Positions 9,530 through 19,488 of a stretch of 64,000 nucleotides of DNA are shown piece by piece. A program made the position numbers and the translations under genes. The first letter of the stretch is position 1. Every line of letters starts with the position of its first letter. Source of the DNA: an uncultured Clostridia bacterium (GTDB lineage: Bacteria > Bacillota > Clostridia > Christensenellales > Borkfalkiaceae). The stretch spans positions 49,314 to 113,313 of the forward strand of contig CALVMD010000005.1 of assembly GCA_944342025.1 (NCBI GenBank), in the 5' to 3' direction. Under the pieces are notes generated by a model. The model searched no databases. It was given only the letters and a program-made list of their open reading frames with translations, and was not told where the DNA came from.

Positions 9530-10249
9530 TTATGCGCCCAAAAGGGCTATGTATTCCCCCAATGCCTTTACGCGGGCGCCTGTTTTCTCTCCGAAATACG
9601 CGGAGAGCAATCTGAGCGCCCGCAGCACCCCGTCTTTCCCCGCAGCTTCCGCATCGTACGGCTGCCCCGCGCATTTTCTGAGCACATTCAGGGTAGAAAG
9701 GCTCGCGCCCGCCCCCCGCGCACACTCGCCGCAGTAAAAACTGCCGTCCGACAAATCGAACCGGAGCCCTTCCGCAAGGGGCGCACCGCAGCCGGCGCAG
9801 GCCCCGAAAGAAAGTCCGTATCCCGAAAGTTCCAGCGCTTTGAGAAAAAAGGAAATCAGCGCTTCCGCCTCGTTCCCGCGGCACATTTCGCCCAAGGCGC
9901 TGACGGCGCGCAGGAACAACTCTTCGTTTACGATCCCGCCGTACAGAACGGCATCGGAGATGCCCGTCACGCAGGCAGCGGCGTAAAATTTGCCGATGTC
10001 TTCCCTGAGGGCGTAAAACCCGTCCGTAAGCGCCGCCGAAACGACGGTGTGCCGCTCCCCCTTTTCCGCAAGGACATATTCGGCAAAACAGAAGGGCTGC
10101 GCCGCAAAGCGAAGTTTCGCGCCCGGCTTTCTGACCCCCTTTGCCGCGGCGGATATCTTGCCGTACTGTAAAGAAAAGAGGGTGAGCATCTTATCGTTTT
10201 CCCCGTAATCGGCCGTCCTGAGGACGAGCGCGTCCGTTTTGATTTCCAT
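9530..10249 (-). CDS. recO: DNA repair protein RecO
   Basis: A 239-residue protein that, with RecF and RecR, loads RecA on gapped DNA. It has an N-terminal OB fold (EIKTDALVLRTADYGENDKM) and a C-terminal four-cysteine zinc finger (CAGC and CGEC, about 17 residues apart). The start at ATG 10249 is chosen because it matches the family N-terminus; the frame is open for 16 further codons that run into the upstream terminator. The position directly after era and a yqzL-like gene matches the Bacillus order. Confidence 0.93.
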   Translation of the reverse strand: MEIKTDALVLRTADYGENDKMLTLFSLQYGKISAAAKGVRKPGAKLRFAAQPFCFAEYVLAEKGERHTVVSAALTDGFYALREDIGKFYAAACVTGISDAVLYGGIVNEELFLRAVSALGEMCRGNEAEALISFFLKALELSGYGLSFGACAGCGAPLAEGLRFDLSDGSFYCGECARGAGASLSTLNVLRKCAGQPYDAEAAGKDGVLRALRLLSAYFGEKTGARVKALGEYIALLGA

Positions 10250-10272
10250 AACTTTTTTCCGCCTTTTCTGAG

Positions 10273-10301
10273 AAAAATGCGCCGATGTGCGGCGCATTTT
10301 T
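10273..10301 (-). terminator. Intrinsic terminator or attenuator between yqzL-like gene and recO
   Basis: TGCGCCG and CGGCGCA form a 7-bp GC stem with loop CACAT, followed on the minus strand by TTTTTC. It ends only about 24 bp before the recO start, so it may attenuate rather than fully end transcription. Confidence 0.6.
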
Positions 10302-10306
10302 CGCTT

Positions 10307-10417
10307 TCATCTTTTTTTCAGTTGTTTATACAACATATAATAAGACAGACTGCCCGTCTTTTCGAACATCTTCCAGGCGATCTCGGCAGTCTCGTCGTCC
10401 CTGATGAATCTCGCCAT
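10307..10417 (-). CDS. yqzL: YqzL-like small protein
   Basis: A 36-residue ORF read directly from the minus strand: it contains EIAWKMFEKTGSLSYYMLYK, which resembles the YqzL pattern of a tryptophan, a Phe-Lys/Glu-Lys-Thr-Gly turn and a tyrosine/leucine-rich end. In Bacillus subtilis yqzL lies between era and recO, exactly the position here. GGGAGGGGA precedes the ATG. The function of the family is not known. The call rests on position and short similarity. Confidence 0.7.
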   Translation of the reverse strand: MARFIRDDETAEIAWKMFEKTGSLSYYMLYKQLKKR

Positions 10418-10471
10418 ATTCCCCTCCCTGCGGCAAAGCCGCAAGAGAAGTATGCGCCGCGCGGCGCGGAA

Positions 10472-11374
10472 TTATTTACGGCGGAAATCTTCTTCCCCGT
10501 AACCGAGTTCGCGCAGCCTGCCCGGCCTGTCCCGCCAGTCGTCCTCGACCTTGACGTACGCGGTGAGGAACACCTTGCATCCGAGAAAACTTTCCATCTC
10601 TTTGCGGGCAAAACCCAGCGTCTCTTTGAGGGCTCCGCCCTGTTTTCCGATCAGGATGGCTTTGTGGTTTGCCTTTTCGCACACGATGTCCAGGTCTATA
10701 TCGTAAATATCTCCGTTTTCCCTCTTTTGGAAGGTATTGACAACGACAGCGACCCCGTGCGGGATCTCTTTATCGTACTTCAACAGGATCTTTTCGCGCA
10801 TGATCTCGGCGATCATAAATTTTTCCGACCGGTCCGACACGATGTCCTCGGGGAACAGCGGTTCCCCTTCGGGAAGCATCTCGGCGATCAGCGCTTTCAG
10901 CCTGCCGATGTTTTTGCCGCGGCGCGCCGAAACGGGCACTACGTCGCAGCCGATGCCCTCTTCGTAAAGTTTTTTCGCGTCGGCGGGGATATTTTCTTCG
11001 GGCATGATGTCCGTCTTGGTATATGCGATCAGCATGGGGACGCCGTACGAAAGATAGCGCTTCATCAGCGACAGATCCGAATCGCCCACGCCCTTATGCC
11101 CGTCATGCACGAACAGGATTAGATCGACGTCCTTTGCCGACGTCTCCGTCGTGCGCATCATGACGTCGGTCAGCGCGTTTTTGGATTTATAGATGCCGGG
11201 CGTATCCACAAACACGATCTGCGCCCCCTCTTCGTTGAGGATGCCCAATATCCTGTCCCGCGTGGTCTGCGGCTTGGGGGACACGATGGCGACCTTTTCG
11301 CCCACCAGAACATTGACGAGGGTGCTCTTGCCCGCGTTCGCTTTGCCGATCACGGCGACCGTACCGCTCTTCAC
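10472..11374 (-). CDS. era: GTPase Era
   Basis: A 300-residue GTPase that binds the 3' end of 16S rRNA and assists 30S assembly. The GTPase domain shows G1 GKANAGKST, G3 DTPG and G4 YTKTD (Thr replaces the usual Asn of NKxD). The C-terminal KH domain carries IGKQGGALKE. The chosen start is GTG 11374, which overlaps the ybeY stop (GTGA) and gives the standard protein length; the longer upstream reading is out of register with ybeY and has no family similarity. Translational coupling with ybeY is likely. Confidence 0.95.
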   Translation of the reverse strand: MKSGTVAVIGKANAGKSTLVNVLVGEKVAIVSPKPQTTRDRILGILNEEGAQIVFVDTPGIYKSKNALTDVMMRTTETSAKDVDLILFVHDGHKGVGDSDLSLMKRYLSYGVPMLIAYTKTDIMPEENIPADAKKLYEEGIGCDVVPVSARRGKNIGRLKALIAEMLPEGEPLFPEDIVSDRSEKFMIAEIMREKILLKYDKEIPHGVAVVVNTFQKRENGDIYDIDLDIVCEKANHKAILIGKQGGALKETLGFARKEMESFLGCKVFLTAYVKVEDDWRDRPGRLRELGYGEEDFRRK

Positions 11375-11847
11375 TGTGCGTCTCTCCCTATGCCGATCTC
11401 GGAGAGGATCTCCTCTTCCTTGGCGCGCATCTCCGCTTTGTCCGACTCCGTTTCGTGGTCGTACCCGAGCAAATGGCACATGCCGTGGACGGTGAGATAA
11501 TACAGCTCGCGGCGCAAGGAATGGCCGTACTCCTCCGCCTGCTCGGCCGCGCGGGCGCGGCAGATGACGACGGAACCGAGAAAAATGCGCCCCTCTTCGT
11601 CCGCGTCGTACGGGAAATCGGCTTTGTTGACGGGCGCATTGCGGATGCCGTCCAGGTTGGGAAAGCTGAGAACGTCCGTCACGGCGTCCTTGCCGCGTTC
11701 CTTCGCGTTGAGCGCACGGATCCCCTCTTCGTCCGTAAAGACAAGTTCTGCCGACAGGGGTGCGTCCCCCGCGATGCGCGAGGACAGCGCGTCTTCCACG
11801 GGCGCCGTCTCAAAATCTTCTTCGCACTCGATTCTAATCTTTTTCAT
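11371..11847 (-). CDS. ybeY: Endoribonuclease YbeY (rRNA maturation factor)
   Basis: A 158-residue metalloendoribonuclease needed for 16S rRNA 3' maturation and ribosome quality control. The zinc motif HGMCHLLGYDH (H-x3-H-x5-H) is intact, as is the family feature DVLSFPN. The start follows GGAGAGGAG. The gene overlaps the end of the HD-phosphohydrolase gene by 14 bp and the start of era by 4 bp. The dgkA and cdd genes that lie between ybeY and era in Bacillus are absent here. Confidence 0.95.
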   Translation of the reverse strand: MKKIRIECEEDFETAPVEDALSSRIAGDAPLSAELVFTDEEGIRALNAKERGKDAVTDVLSFPNLDGIRNAPVNKADFPYDADEEGRIFLGSVVICRARAAEQAEEYGHSLRRELYYLTVHGMCHLLGYDHETESDKAEMRAKEEEILSEIGIGRDAQ

Positions 11848-13310
11848 TCGTAGTCTCCTCTCCTCCTGTCCTTTTGATCTTGAGTTTGGGGTATTGGATA
11901 CGGCTGTGATATACGCCCGTCAGACAGCTGACGATCGTCTCTTTGATGGTCGTCAGATCGCGCATGGTGATGTCGCACTCGTCGAACTGATCGAGATCCA
12001 TGCGCTCTTCGATGATGTCGCGCACGGCGTTTTCCACCTTTGCGGGAGTCCGTTCGGGCAGCGTTCTGGAAATCGCCTCGCTCGCGTCCGCGATCATGAT
12101 AATCGCGGCGATCTTGGTCTGCGGCTTGGGGCCTGGATAAGAAAAATCTTCGATATTCAGCTCGCCGTCCGACATTTTGAGCGCTTTGGCATAAAAATAT
12201 TTGATGGGGAGAGTCCCGTGATGCTGCACCGCAACATCGGCAAGGATCTTCGGAAGCCGCTTGGAACGGATGAGATCGTAACCGTCTTTCGCGTGCGAAC
12301 GGATGATGTCTACCGAAAGTTCGGGGGAAAGTTCGCTGTGCGGGTTATACCCCGATTGATTTTCGGTAAAATACTCGGGCTGGCGCAGTTTTCCCACGTC
12401 GTGATAATACGCCGCCGCCCGAGCGAGGGCGGTATCTTCGTTCAGCGCGATCGCGCACGCCTCCGCAAGGTGCGCCACGACGATGCAGTGGTTGAACGTG
12501 CCCATCGCCTTTTCCCTGAGTTCGCGCATGAGCGGCGCGTCGTGGTCGGTCAGCTCGCGCAGCCTGTAATCGGTCACGCAGTTGAACAGCACCTCGAAGA
12601 CGGGCAACAGCGCCATGAACAGCACCGCCGACAATACGCCGCCTTCCAGCGAATACAGGAGCGGCACGATAATACCCTCGTCCTTGTTGTATTCGATGCA
12701 CGACGCCATGATGAGGACGGGCAGACAGACGGCAAACCCCGTGAGGAAAGAACGCAGGCGCGTTTTGACCTTACTGCCGACGAAAATGCCGATCATGCCC
12801 GCCGAAAACGCCATGACGGGGAAGCAGTACGCCGCCGTCTCGTACGCCTCGCCCGGATCGTAATTGGAAAAATGATCGATAGAAAACATCAGCAGCGCAA
12901 AAACGACGTTTAAGAGGATAGCGTCGCGCCGGCCGAGCAGCATGAGCGCAAGAAGCGCCAAAAGCGCCGCCGGGCGGGCGTACACGTTGAAGAAAACGCC
13001 GAAAAAGTACGAAATGACAAGCGCAGCGCCCAAAAGAACGAAGACAAGCTCGATGTTCTTCATCATTGCGAGAAAAGACTTGTCTTCAAAGATATAATAA
13101 AAATAAATGACGACGAACAGGATAAAGACGCTGGCGGCGAGATAACCGAGCGTACTTAAATTGTTTTGGATGTATTCGGCAAAGTTCTGCCCGCCGTCCG
13201 CGCCGTAAACAGTGTTAAAAAAGATAAAGAAAGCAATGAAGGCGAGAAAGATCGCATAATTGAACAGAAAGAGAAAGACGCTTTTGATACATTCGTCGCG
13301 CCCGAACTTT

Positions 13311-13339
<29 letters not shown>
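11834..13339 (-). CDS. PgpH/YqfF-type membrane HD phosphohydrolase, short form
   Basis: A 501-residue membrane protein with about seven hydrophobic segments (residues about 18-255) and a cytoplasmic HD domain (HDVGK at 313-317, later HAKDGYD and HHGT). The family degrades cyclic di-AMP in Listeria. Full PgpH/YqfF proteins are about 700 residues and carry a large extracytoplasmic 7TMR-HDED domain after the first membrane helix; here only about 20 residues (NTVYGADGGQNF region) lie between helices 1 and 2, so that domain is missing. Start ATG 13339 (ATGATG) follows GAGGAG and lies inside the end of phoH. Operon position matches yqfF. Confidence 0.88.
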
Positions 13340-14334
<995 letters not shown>

Positions 14335-14348
<14 letters not shown>

Positions 14349-15255
14349 TGACCGAATATCTCTGCCGATAAACCGCCGTCGCGGTGTAAATGTATTTTCC
14401 GTTTTCCGCGCGCTCCTCTTCGATCACGCGCACCGTTTCACCCTCAACGCCGATCAGCGCCAGCGCGACGGCGCGCTCCTTCGCCGCCCCGTCCTCGGTT
14501 TCGCTCTCTACGAAAGCCGTATACTCCCGCAAAAGAGAGAGATAGGCGACGGGAAACGTCTCGCGGTATACCGTATCTTCCCCTTCTCCGACGGCGACCC
14601 GCCCCGAGACGATCACCTGCCCGAGAGCCACCTCGTCTCCCGCGGAAACGAGCGCCGTGCCGCGGACGACAATCAGCTCTTCCACCCGCCCGTCGGCGGG
14701 GCACACGAACTGCGCCGCACGCTCCGGCAGGGGCAGCTCTTCGTTCTTTTCCAGCGTGACGGTGACGACCGTCCCCTCCTTTTCCACCGAACAGAAGCTG
14801 ACGGACGGAAGGGACATCAGGGCAAGCTCCGCCGCGCGCTCCTTCTCTTTCCCGTACACGGAAAAAGGACGGATGCCCGCCTCCGTGAGAATGGGAAGCG
14901 CGTCGGACGCGTAATGGCTGCCGCTCCCCTCGAAGCGGATGCGCAGGACGAACAGTCCCGAACAAAAGAGCGCCGCGGCAAAAAACACCGCCGCCAGGAC
15001 GAGGGCGAGCCTTTTTTTTACAAAATCGACGGCCCGCTTGGGCGCGGAACCGCCCGTTACCCTTACAGTATAACACGAACGGGGAAAAATTGCAAAAATT
15101 TTTTGAATATCTTTACATTTTACCTGCATCCGCAATACGCCCGTGCCGATTTTGCGCGCGCCGTACACGGGAACGCCCGCGCGGGCGAGCTTTGTGAGCG
15201 CGCGCGGCGGAGTGAGCGTTTCCAATTCTATTATGCTCAGAAAAAACGGTTTCAT
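14335..15255 (-). CDS. yqfD: Sporulation protein YqfD
   Basis: A 306-residue protein with the YqfD layout: short N-terminal domain, one membrane helix at about residues 85-108 (RLALVLAAVFFAAALFCSGL) and an outer region. It includes GTALVSAGDEVALGQVIVSG, which resembles hairpin-rich secretion-type domains. The family is expressed in the mother cell during sporulation in Bacillus; its molecular role is unclear. ATG 15255 overlaps the yqfC stop (ATGA) and follows AAAGGTGG. The reading frame stays open 34 codons upstream but those overlap yqfC. Confidence 0.9.
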
Positions 15256-15512
15256 CGGATCTTTTCCACCTTTACGATCTTTCCCGCAAGCACGAGATCG
15301 CCGCCGCAGTACTGCACCGCGCGGATCCCCTCTCCCTCCGCCCGCAGAACGCCGCACCGCACGGAAACTTCCACCGCCGAAGGAGAAAAGGAGAGGACGG
15401 ACTTCACGTTCTCAAAGCAGACGCACCGCCCGGGGAAGAGAATGACTTTATCGCCCGAAACGATCTCTTCGTCCAGTCCCAGCCTTTCGGCGATCTCTTC
15501 AAAAAGGCGCAT
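15252..15512 (-). CDS. yqfC: Sporulation protein YqfC
   Basis: An 86-residue protein in the size and position of YqfC, with GDKVILFPGRCVCFENVKSV and repeated short beta strands. The family is found in spore formers, directly before yqfD. ATG 15512 is preceded by AAAGGAG at 7 nt. It begins the long minus-strand operon reaching at least to era. The short gap to the divergent membrane-protein gene must hold its promoter; none matching SigA is obvious, which would fit a sporulation sigma factor. Confidence 0.88.
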   Translation of the reverse strand: MRLFEEIAERLGLDEEIVSGDKVILFPGRCVCFENVKSVLSFSPSAVEVSVRCGVLRAEGEGIRAVQYCGGDLVLAGKIVKVEKIR

Positions 15513-15571
15513 ACCCGTTCTCCTTTCGCCCTTATCCGCCAAAAATTACGGCCGAGCGGGCGGACAAATCA

Positions 15572-15600
15572 TTGATATTTTTCCGACAATCTGCTATAAT
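15572..15600 (+). promoter_or_regulatory. SigA-type promoter for membrane protein gene
   Basis: TTGATA at 15572-15577 and TATAAT at 15595-15600 with a 17-nt spacer, 28 bp before the start codon at 15629. Confidence 0.8.
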
Positions 15601-15628
15601 GCTGCACATGCAGAAGGAGCAAAACAAA

Positions 15629-16351
15629 ATGAGAGAAAGATCTGAAAACGAGAGAAAAATTACCCCTCTGCGCATAGGCGTTTTTATCTTTTGCGCGGCG
15701 GCGGCGTGTTTTTCGTTCTCTTACTTCCTGTATATCGTCATTTCGGGCAACGACCCTTACAACAAACTGATGACCTCGCTGCTTTTGACCGTCATGTATC
15801 TGCTGCCGTTCGGGGCGCACCTGCTGTTCAAAGACAAGGTCAGCGATTTCGTGATCACATTCTACACGGCGTTCCTCACCGTGGCGAGCCTTTTGGGCCA
15901 GCTTCTGCGTTTCAACCACCATTTCCCCTGGTACGATAAATTCTGCCACTTTTCTTTCGGATACGTCGGAGCGCTGGCGGGGCTCTTTATCCTGTGCAAA
16001 CTGGCAGACTACGCAAAACTCCGTCCTTCCCTCGTATTCATCGTCACGTTCAGCGTTTCGATGATGTGCGCGGCGTGCTGGGAGATCATGGAATACCTTT
16101 CCAGCATGTTCCTGGGGCAGACGGCGCAGGGCGCGCCCGTAGAGACCGTAAACGGGAAAAAAGTCGTGGACATCACGGACACCATGCTCGACATCATCAG
16201 CAATTTCGGCGGGGCGGCGCTCTTTCTGCTGCACTATGCCCTGCACAAGATCACAAAAAAATCGCTGCTGCTCGGCGCGATCGTAAAAGATTTCTGCGGC
16301 CGCCCGGACGAAGTTTCGGACGCCCCGCAGACCGACAAACCATCGAAATAA
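15629..16351 (+). CDS. Integral membrane protein, YjdF/DUF2238-like
   Basis: A 240-residue protein with about six hydrophobic segments. The pattern WYDKFCHFSFGYVGAL and later ACWEIMEYLSSMFLG resembles the DUF2238/YjdF group, where conserved His, Asp and Glu sit near membrane helices; assignment is by pattern only. The VDITDTMLDIISNFGGA stretch is also typical. Function unknown. ATG 15629 is preceded by AAGGAG at 8 nt; three earlier in-frame ATGs would overlap the promoter. The FmdB zinc-ribbon gene follows after 10 bp, probably in the same transcript. Confidence 0.75.
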   Translation: MRERSENERKITPLRIGVFIFCAAAACFSFSYFLYIVISGNDPYNKLMTSLLLTVMYLLPFGAHLLFKDKVSDFVITFYTAFLTVASLLGQLLRFNHHFPWYDKFCHFSFGYVGALAGLFILCKLADYAKLRPSLVFIVTFSVSMMCAACWEIMEYLSSMFLGQTAQGAPVETVNGKKVVDITDTMLDIISNFGGAALFLLHYALHKITKKSLLLGAIVKDFCGRPDEVSDAPQTDKPSK

Positions 16352-16361
16352 GGAGACCCCT

Positions 16362-16559
16362 ATGCCTGTTTTACAATACAAATGCCAAAAATGCGGAAAA
16401 CGCTTTGAAGAACTCGTCGCAAAATACGACGATCCCGTGCGCTGCCCCGACTGCGGGGAAACCTGCTCGCGCGACTGGAGCGGTGAGATCTTTTCCGCGA
16501 CGGGGAAAAAGAGCAAGAAATGCTCGGGAAACTGCAAGACCTGCGGCGGCTGTCACTGA
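16362..16559 (+). CDS. FmdB-type zinc ribbon protein
   Basis: A 65-residue protein starting MPVLQYKCQKCGKRFEEL, with paired cysteines CQKC and CPDC that form the FmdB zinc ribbon. A second cysteine-rich tail (CSGNCKTCGGCH) ends the protein. These small proteins are often called regulators but no direct function is proven. The gene is second in a two-gene unit with the membrane protein and is followed by a strong terminator. Confidence 0.88.
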   Translation: MPVLQYKCQKCGKRFEELVAKYDDPVRCPDCGETCSRDWSGEIFSATGKKSKKCSGNCKTCGGCH

Positions 16560-16574
16560 AACATGCCTGCCCGT

Positions 16575-16602
16575 GCGCACGCCTGACGGCGTGCGCTTTT
16601 TT
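16575..16602 (+). terminator. Intrinsic terminator after the FmdB-type gene
   Basis: GCGCACGCC and GGCGTGCGC form a perfect 9-bp stem with loop TGAC, followed by TTTTTT. Confidence 0.85.
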
Positions 16603-16630
16603 ATCGCCTTTTTGCTTTTCACCCTCATGT

Positions 16631-18076
16631 TCAGATGACCGCCGTCCCGTCCACGAAAGACGCGATCACGCCCTCCGCCCGAAGCCCTGCGCGGCGGAAA
16701 CTTTCGGCAAGATCTTCTTGCGAGGCGATCTTCCCGCTCTTCTCCTCATAATACCGTTTCAGACCCGCAAAGAATTTTTTGTCCCCCGCGGCGCTGCGAA
16801 GGGCGTCAAAGAGCAGGAATCCCTTGTCGTACGCGATGACGACGTAGCTGTACTCGCTGAGATACTCCCCCAGTTTTTTGTCCATCGACGTATCCGCGGT
16901 CCCGAAGATCTGCTCGTGCACCCCGTACAGCGCTTTATAGGCGTTTTCCGCCGCGCGGACGCGACTCTCCATCGTGACCCCGTATCCGGGCCGCGCCTCA
17001 TAGTACAGCGCCGCCGAATATTCGGCCAGCCCTTCGTCCAGCCACGCGTCTTCCAGCTGATTGTTGCCGACGGCAGCATACCACCACTGATGCGCCGTCT
17101 CGTGCACGATCACATAATCCCTTTCCGCACCCGCAAGGCGGTCGCCGATCATGGTCAGCGCGGGATATTCCATCCCGCCCACGCAAAACCCGGTCTGCAC
17201 GGCGCTGTAAGTGGGATAGGCGTAATCGCCGAACGTTTCGGAAAAATAACCGAGGCAGTCCTCTATAAGTTCGAGGCGTTCCTGCGGGGAATCGTCGTCG
17301 TAATAATAGTACATGACCTGCACGCCGCCGCTCTCGCCCTGTGCGACGGAAAATTCTTTGCCGAGAACGAGGGCAAAGTCGCGCGCGCCGGAAAGCTCCA
17401 TCTCATACACCGTGTCCCGCCCGTCCCGCTCGGCAGACAGGATGCGCCCGCTCGAAGCGACGGTATATTCCCCGTCCGTGCGCAGTGTCACCGCATAGTC
17501 GGCGCATTCGCTGTAAAACGGGTCCCCGTCCGAATAATATTCACACTCATAGAACGCGCCTTCTTCATAGACGCACAGGATCGGATAAAAATTGCCGAGA
17601 TTGACGGCATGCTCCGTTATGCCCGTGCGGTGAGAGACCTTCGCAAGCGTCAGAGTATACGAAACGGTGATCTCGGCGCGCTCCCCCGCGGAAACGCTTT
17701 CCGCAAGCTCCACGCGGAGGATATTCTCGTCCGCGCCGCACACCTCCCAGCTTTTGCAGGGCGAAACGTCGGATACGGTCATCGAACCGAAACTTTCACC
17801 CGCGTAATACGCCGCGGCCGTAAGCGACGGAGAGACGGGAGAGTAAACGGAATCCTCCCTGTAAGCATTGCCGAAGAGGTTGAATTCGAGCGTGCCGAGC
17901 GACTCGCCCGTATCGTTGTAAAAGGTGAAGCGCATCTCGGCCGCCAGAACGCCGTCGCGGTATTCCGCGTCGATCTGATAACGGTCGTGCGGGGCCTCTT
18001 TCCCGCCGCATCCCGCAAACGCGAAGAGGGGCAAAACGAGCGCCGCGGCAAGGGCGGCGCAGAGCAATCTTTTCAT
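16631..18076 (-). CDS. M1-family-like metallopeptidase lipoprotein
   Basis: A 481-residue protein with a lipoprotein signal (AFAGC, Cys23), so lipid-anchored outside the membrane. It carries the gluzincin zinc site HETAHQWW, the downstream Glu in WLDEGLAEY, and a substrate-binding GGMEYP motif in place of the classic GAMEN. An N-terminal beta domain precedes the catalytic part, as in M1 aminopeptidases, but the C-terminal helical domain of the larger members is absent. Substrate unknown, probably peptides. ATG 18076 is selected because the signal peptide begins there, with GGGAGGAGACC upstream. Confidence 0.88.
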   Translation of the reverse strand: MKRLLCAALAAALVLPLFAFAGCGGKEAPHDRYQIDAEYRDGVLAAEMRFTFYNDTGESLGTLEFNLFGNAYREDSVYSPVSPSLTAAAYYAGESFGSMTVSDVSPCKSWEVCGADENILRVELAESVSAGERAEITVSYTLTLAKVSHRTGITEHAVNLGNFYPILCVYEEGAFYECEYYSDGDPFYSECADYAVTLRTDGEYTVASSGRILSAERDGRDTVYEMELSGARDFALVLGKEFSVAQGESGGVQVMYYYYDDDSPQERLELIEDCLGYFSETFGDYAYPTYSAVQTGFCVGGMEYPALTMIGDRLAGAERDYVIVHETAHQWWYAAVGNNQLEDAWLDEGLAEYSAALYYEARPGYGVTMESRVRAAENAYKALYGVHEQIFGTADTSMDKKLGEYLSEYSYVVIAYDKGFLLFDALRSAAGDKKFFAGLKRYYEEKSGKIASQEDLAESFRRAGLRAEGVIASFVDGTAVI

Positions 18077-18168
18077 GGTCTCCTCCCGCCTATATGGTAT
18101 GCCGCGGCGGCCCGTATTATGAAAAAACGCCACGCACCGTCCCCGCAGAAAAAACGCGCTTTTACACA

Positions 18169-18205
18169 AAAAAACTCCGCGCGGGCCATGCCCGCGCGGA
18201 AAAAA
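18169..18205 (-). terminator. Intrinsic terminator after the SpoIIQ-like gene
   Basis: TCCGCGCGGGC pairs with GCCCGCGCGGA around ATG, followed on the minus strand by GTTTTTTTG. Confidence 0.85.
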
Positions 18206-18233
18206 GGAAGGGAGAAAATGAGGGTTGTCCGAG

Positions 18234-18917
18234 TTATTTTTCGTCGAGATCGAGATAAGACGCAGGATCTACCGCCTTTCCGTCCTTTCTGATCTCAAAA
18301 TGAAGGTGCGAACCTTCGTTGTATTCCTTGCCCATGACGTCGGCAGACGCCGAAAGCGTGCCGATGATATCGCCCTGCGACACTTTGTCGCCCGTTTTAA
18401 GGTCGGAAGACACATCGACGGACGAATAGACCGTCTGCAACCCGTCGCCGTGATCGATGACGATGCACCCGCCGTCGAGCAGCGTATCGGTGATCTCTGC
18501 AACGGTGCCGTCGTACGCCGCCGCAACGCTCGTGCCCGCGTCCGCTTTGAAATCGATGCCTTCGTGCAAATTGTAGCGGTTCAGCGTGGAATTATACCAG
18601 AAAGAATAGGTCGCCGAAACGGTCGCACCATCTACGGGCATGGAAAACACGACTTCTCCGCCCGTCTGCTGTCCGTCATCGTCGTCTTTGTCACCGTCTT
18701 CGTCGCCGTCGTTGTCTCCGTTATCGTCGTTATCGTTGTCGCCGTCCTGATCTTTGTCGGGATCTTCGATCGATACGGGCGAATCCTGCGTGACCATGAT
18801 CACGGTAAAGGCGATCGCCGCCGCCAGAACGAGCGCGCATGCCGCCAATATAATGTAATACAGTTTTTTGCTCTTTGCCTTTTCGGGAGTGGAACCTTGC
18901 GTATTTTTGTCTTTCAT
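18234..18917 (-). CDS. SpoIIQ-like M23/LytM peptidase
   Basis: A 227-residue membrane-anchored protein: one N-terminal helix (about 20-43), an aspartate-rich linker (about 50-83, DxDxDG-like repeats), and a LytM/M23 domain. The zinc motif residues are present: H118 and D122 (NLHEGIDF) and H204/H206 (SHLHFEI). Bacillus SpoIIQ lacks an intact site, while clostridial SpoIIQ proteins keep it and pair with SpoIIIAH to bridge forespore and mother cell. A general M23 endopeptidase is the alternative. Start ATG 18917 has GGAGG at 6 nt. Confidence 0.78.
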   Translation of the reverse strand: MKDKNTQGSTPEKAKSKKLYYIILAACALVLAAAIAFTVIMVTQDSPVSIEDPDKDQDGDNDNDDNGDNDGDEDGDKDDDDGQQTGGEVVFSMPVDGATVSATYSFWYNSTLNRYNLHEGIDFKADAGTSVAAAYDGTVAEITDTLLDGGCIVIDHGDGLQTVYSSVDVSSDLKTGDKVSQGDIIGTLSASADVMGKEYNEGSHLHFEIRKDGKAVDPASYLDLDEK

Positions 18918-18991
18918 AAACATCCTCCGAGATGATTGTGCGTTGATTTTTGACAGCGGGCAAAAATTTATACACGCCCGGAAAAAATTTT

Positions 18992-19426
18992 TTAATATCC
19001 CCCGAAAATGAGAGGGCTGCCCACCGCACTGCGCCCGCCGCCCACGGCGATATGCAGGTTTACGGCATGGCCGCACAGCGCCACCGCCCCGCTAAGGCGC
19101 GCGGCATAGTAATAATAGTTGACAACGTCGCCCGCGCGTTCGGTGAAGAGAAGGACCGCCCCGTATCTTTCCGCCTCGGCAAAGGCTCGTGCCTCGTCCA
19201 AATAGATTGTGCTTTCCCCCGAAAGGCGCAAAATATTCCGTCTCGCGGCCCGCGCGTCCTCCGCCGGAACCAGCGTCATTTCCGCGCCCGAATTTGCGCC
19301 GTTCGAATAAAATATGTAGTATTCCCCCGGCTCGAAGAGAAGCCCCCCGCCCATCAGCTGAGGAAGGATAAGAAGCGCCAGGCATAAAACAAACGCTCCC
19401 AGCGCAGAAACATATTTTTTCAGCAT
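18992..19426 (-). CDS. Hypothetical protein with N-terminal membrane anchor or signal
   Basis: A 144-residue product not recognised as any family. Residues 5-25 are hydrophobic (YVSALGAFVLCLALLILPQL), so it is probably membrane-anchored or secreted; the rest is a small soluble domain with a YYYYAARLSGAVAL stretch. It sits between tsaD and the SpoIIQ-like gene. Its ribosome binding site (GGAGG) lies inside the tsaD terminator stem and the start codon follows the T-run directly, so it is expressed only if that hairpin is read through or bypassed. Confidence 0.6.
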   Translation of the reverse strand: MLKKYVSALGAFVLCLALLILPQLMGGGLLFEPGEYYIFYSNGANSGAEMTLVPAEDARAARRNILRLSGESTIYLDEARAFAEAERYGAVLLFTERAGDVVNYYYYAARLSGAVALCGHAVNLHIAVGGGRSAVGSPLIFGGY

Positions 19427-19458
19427 AAAAAACCGCCTCCGTGACTTCGGAGACGGTT
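19427..19458 (-). terminator. Terminator hairpin after tsaD, overlapping next gene's RBS
   Basis: On the minus strand AACCGTCTCCG pairs imperfectly with CGGAGGCGGTT, followed by TTTTTATG. The GGAGG in the second arm is also the ribosome binding site of the gene starting at 19426. Confidence 0.7.
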
Positions 19459-19488
19459 ATTGCCAATTTTTCGGATTTTATGCGGAGC

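Noticed and set aside
16671-17500. Small plus-strand frames opposite the M1-like peptidase
   Set aside because: They are antisense to the HETAHQWW-containing frame and lack start signals.
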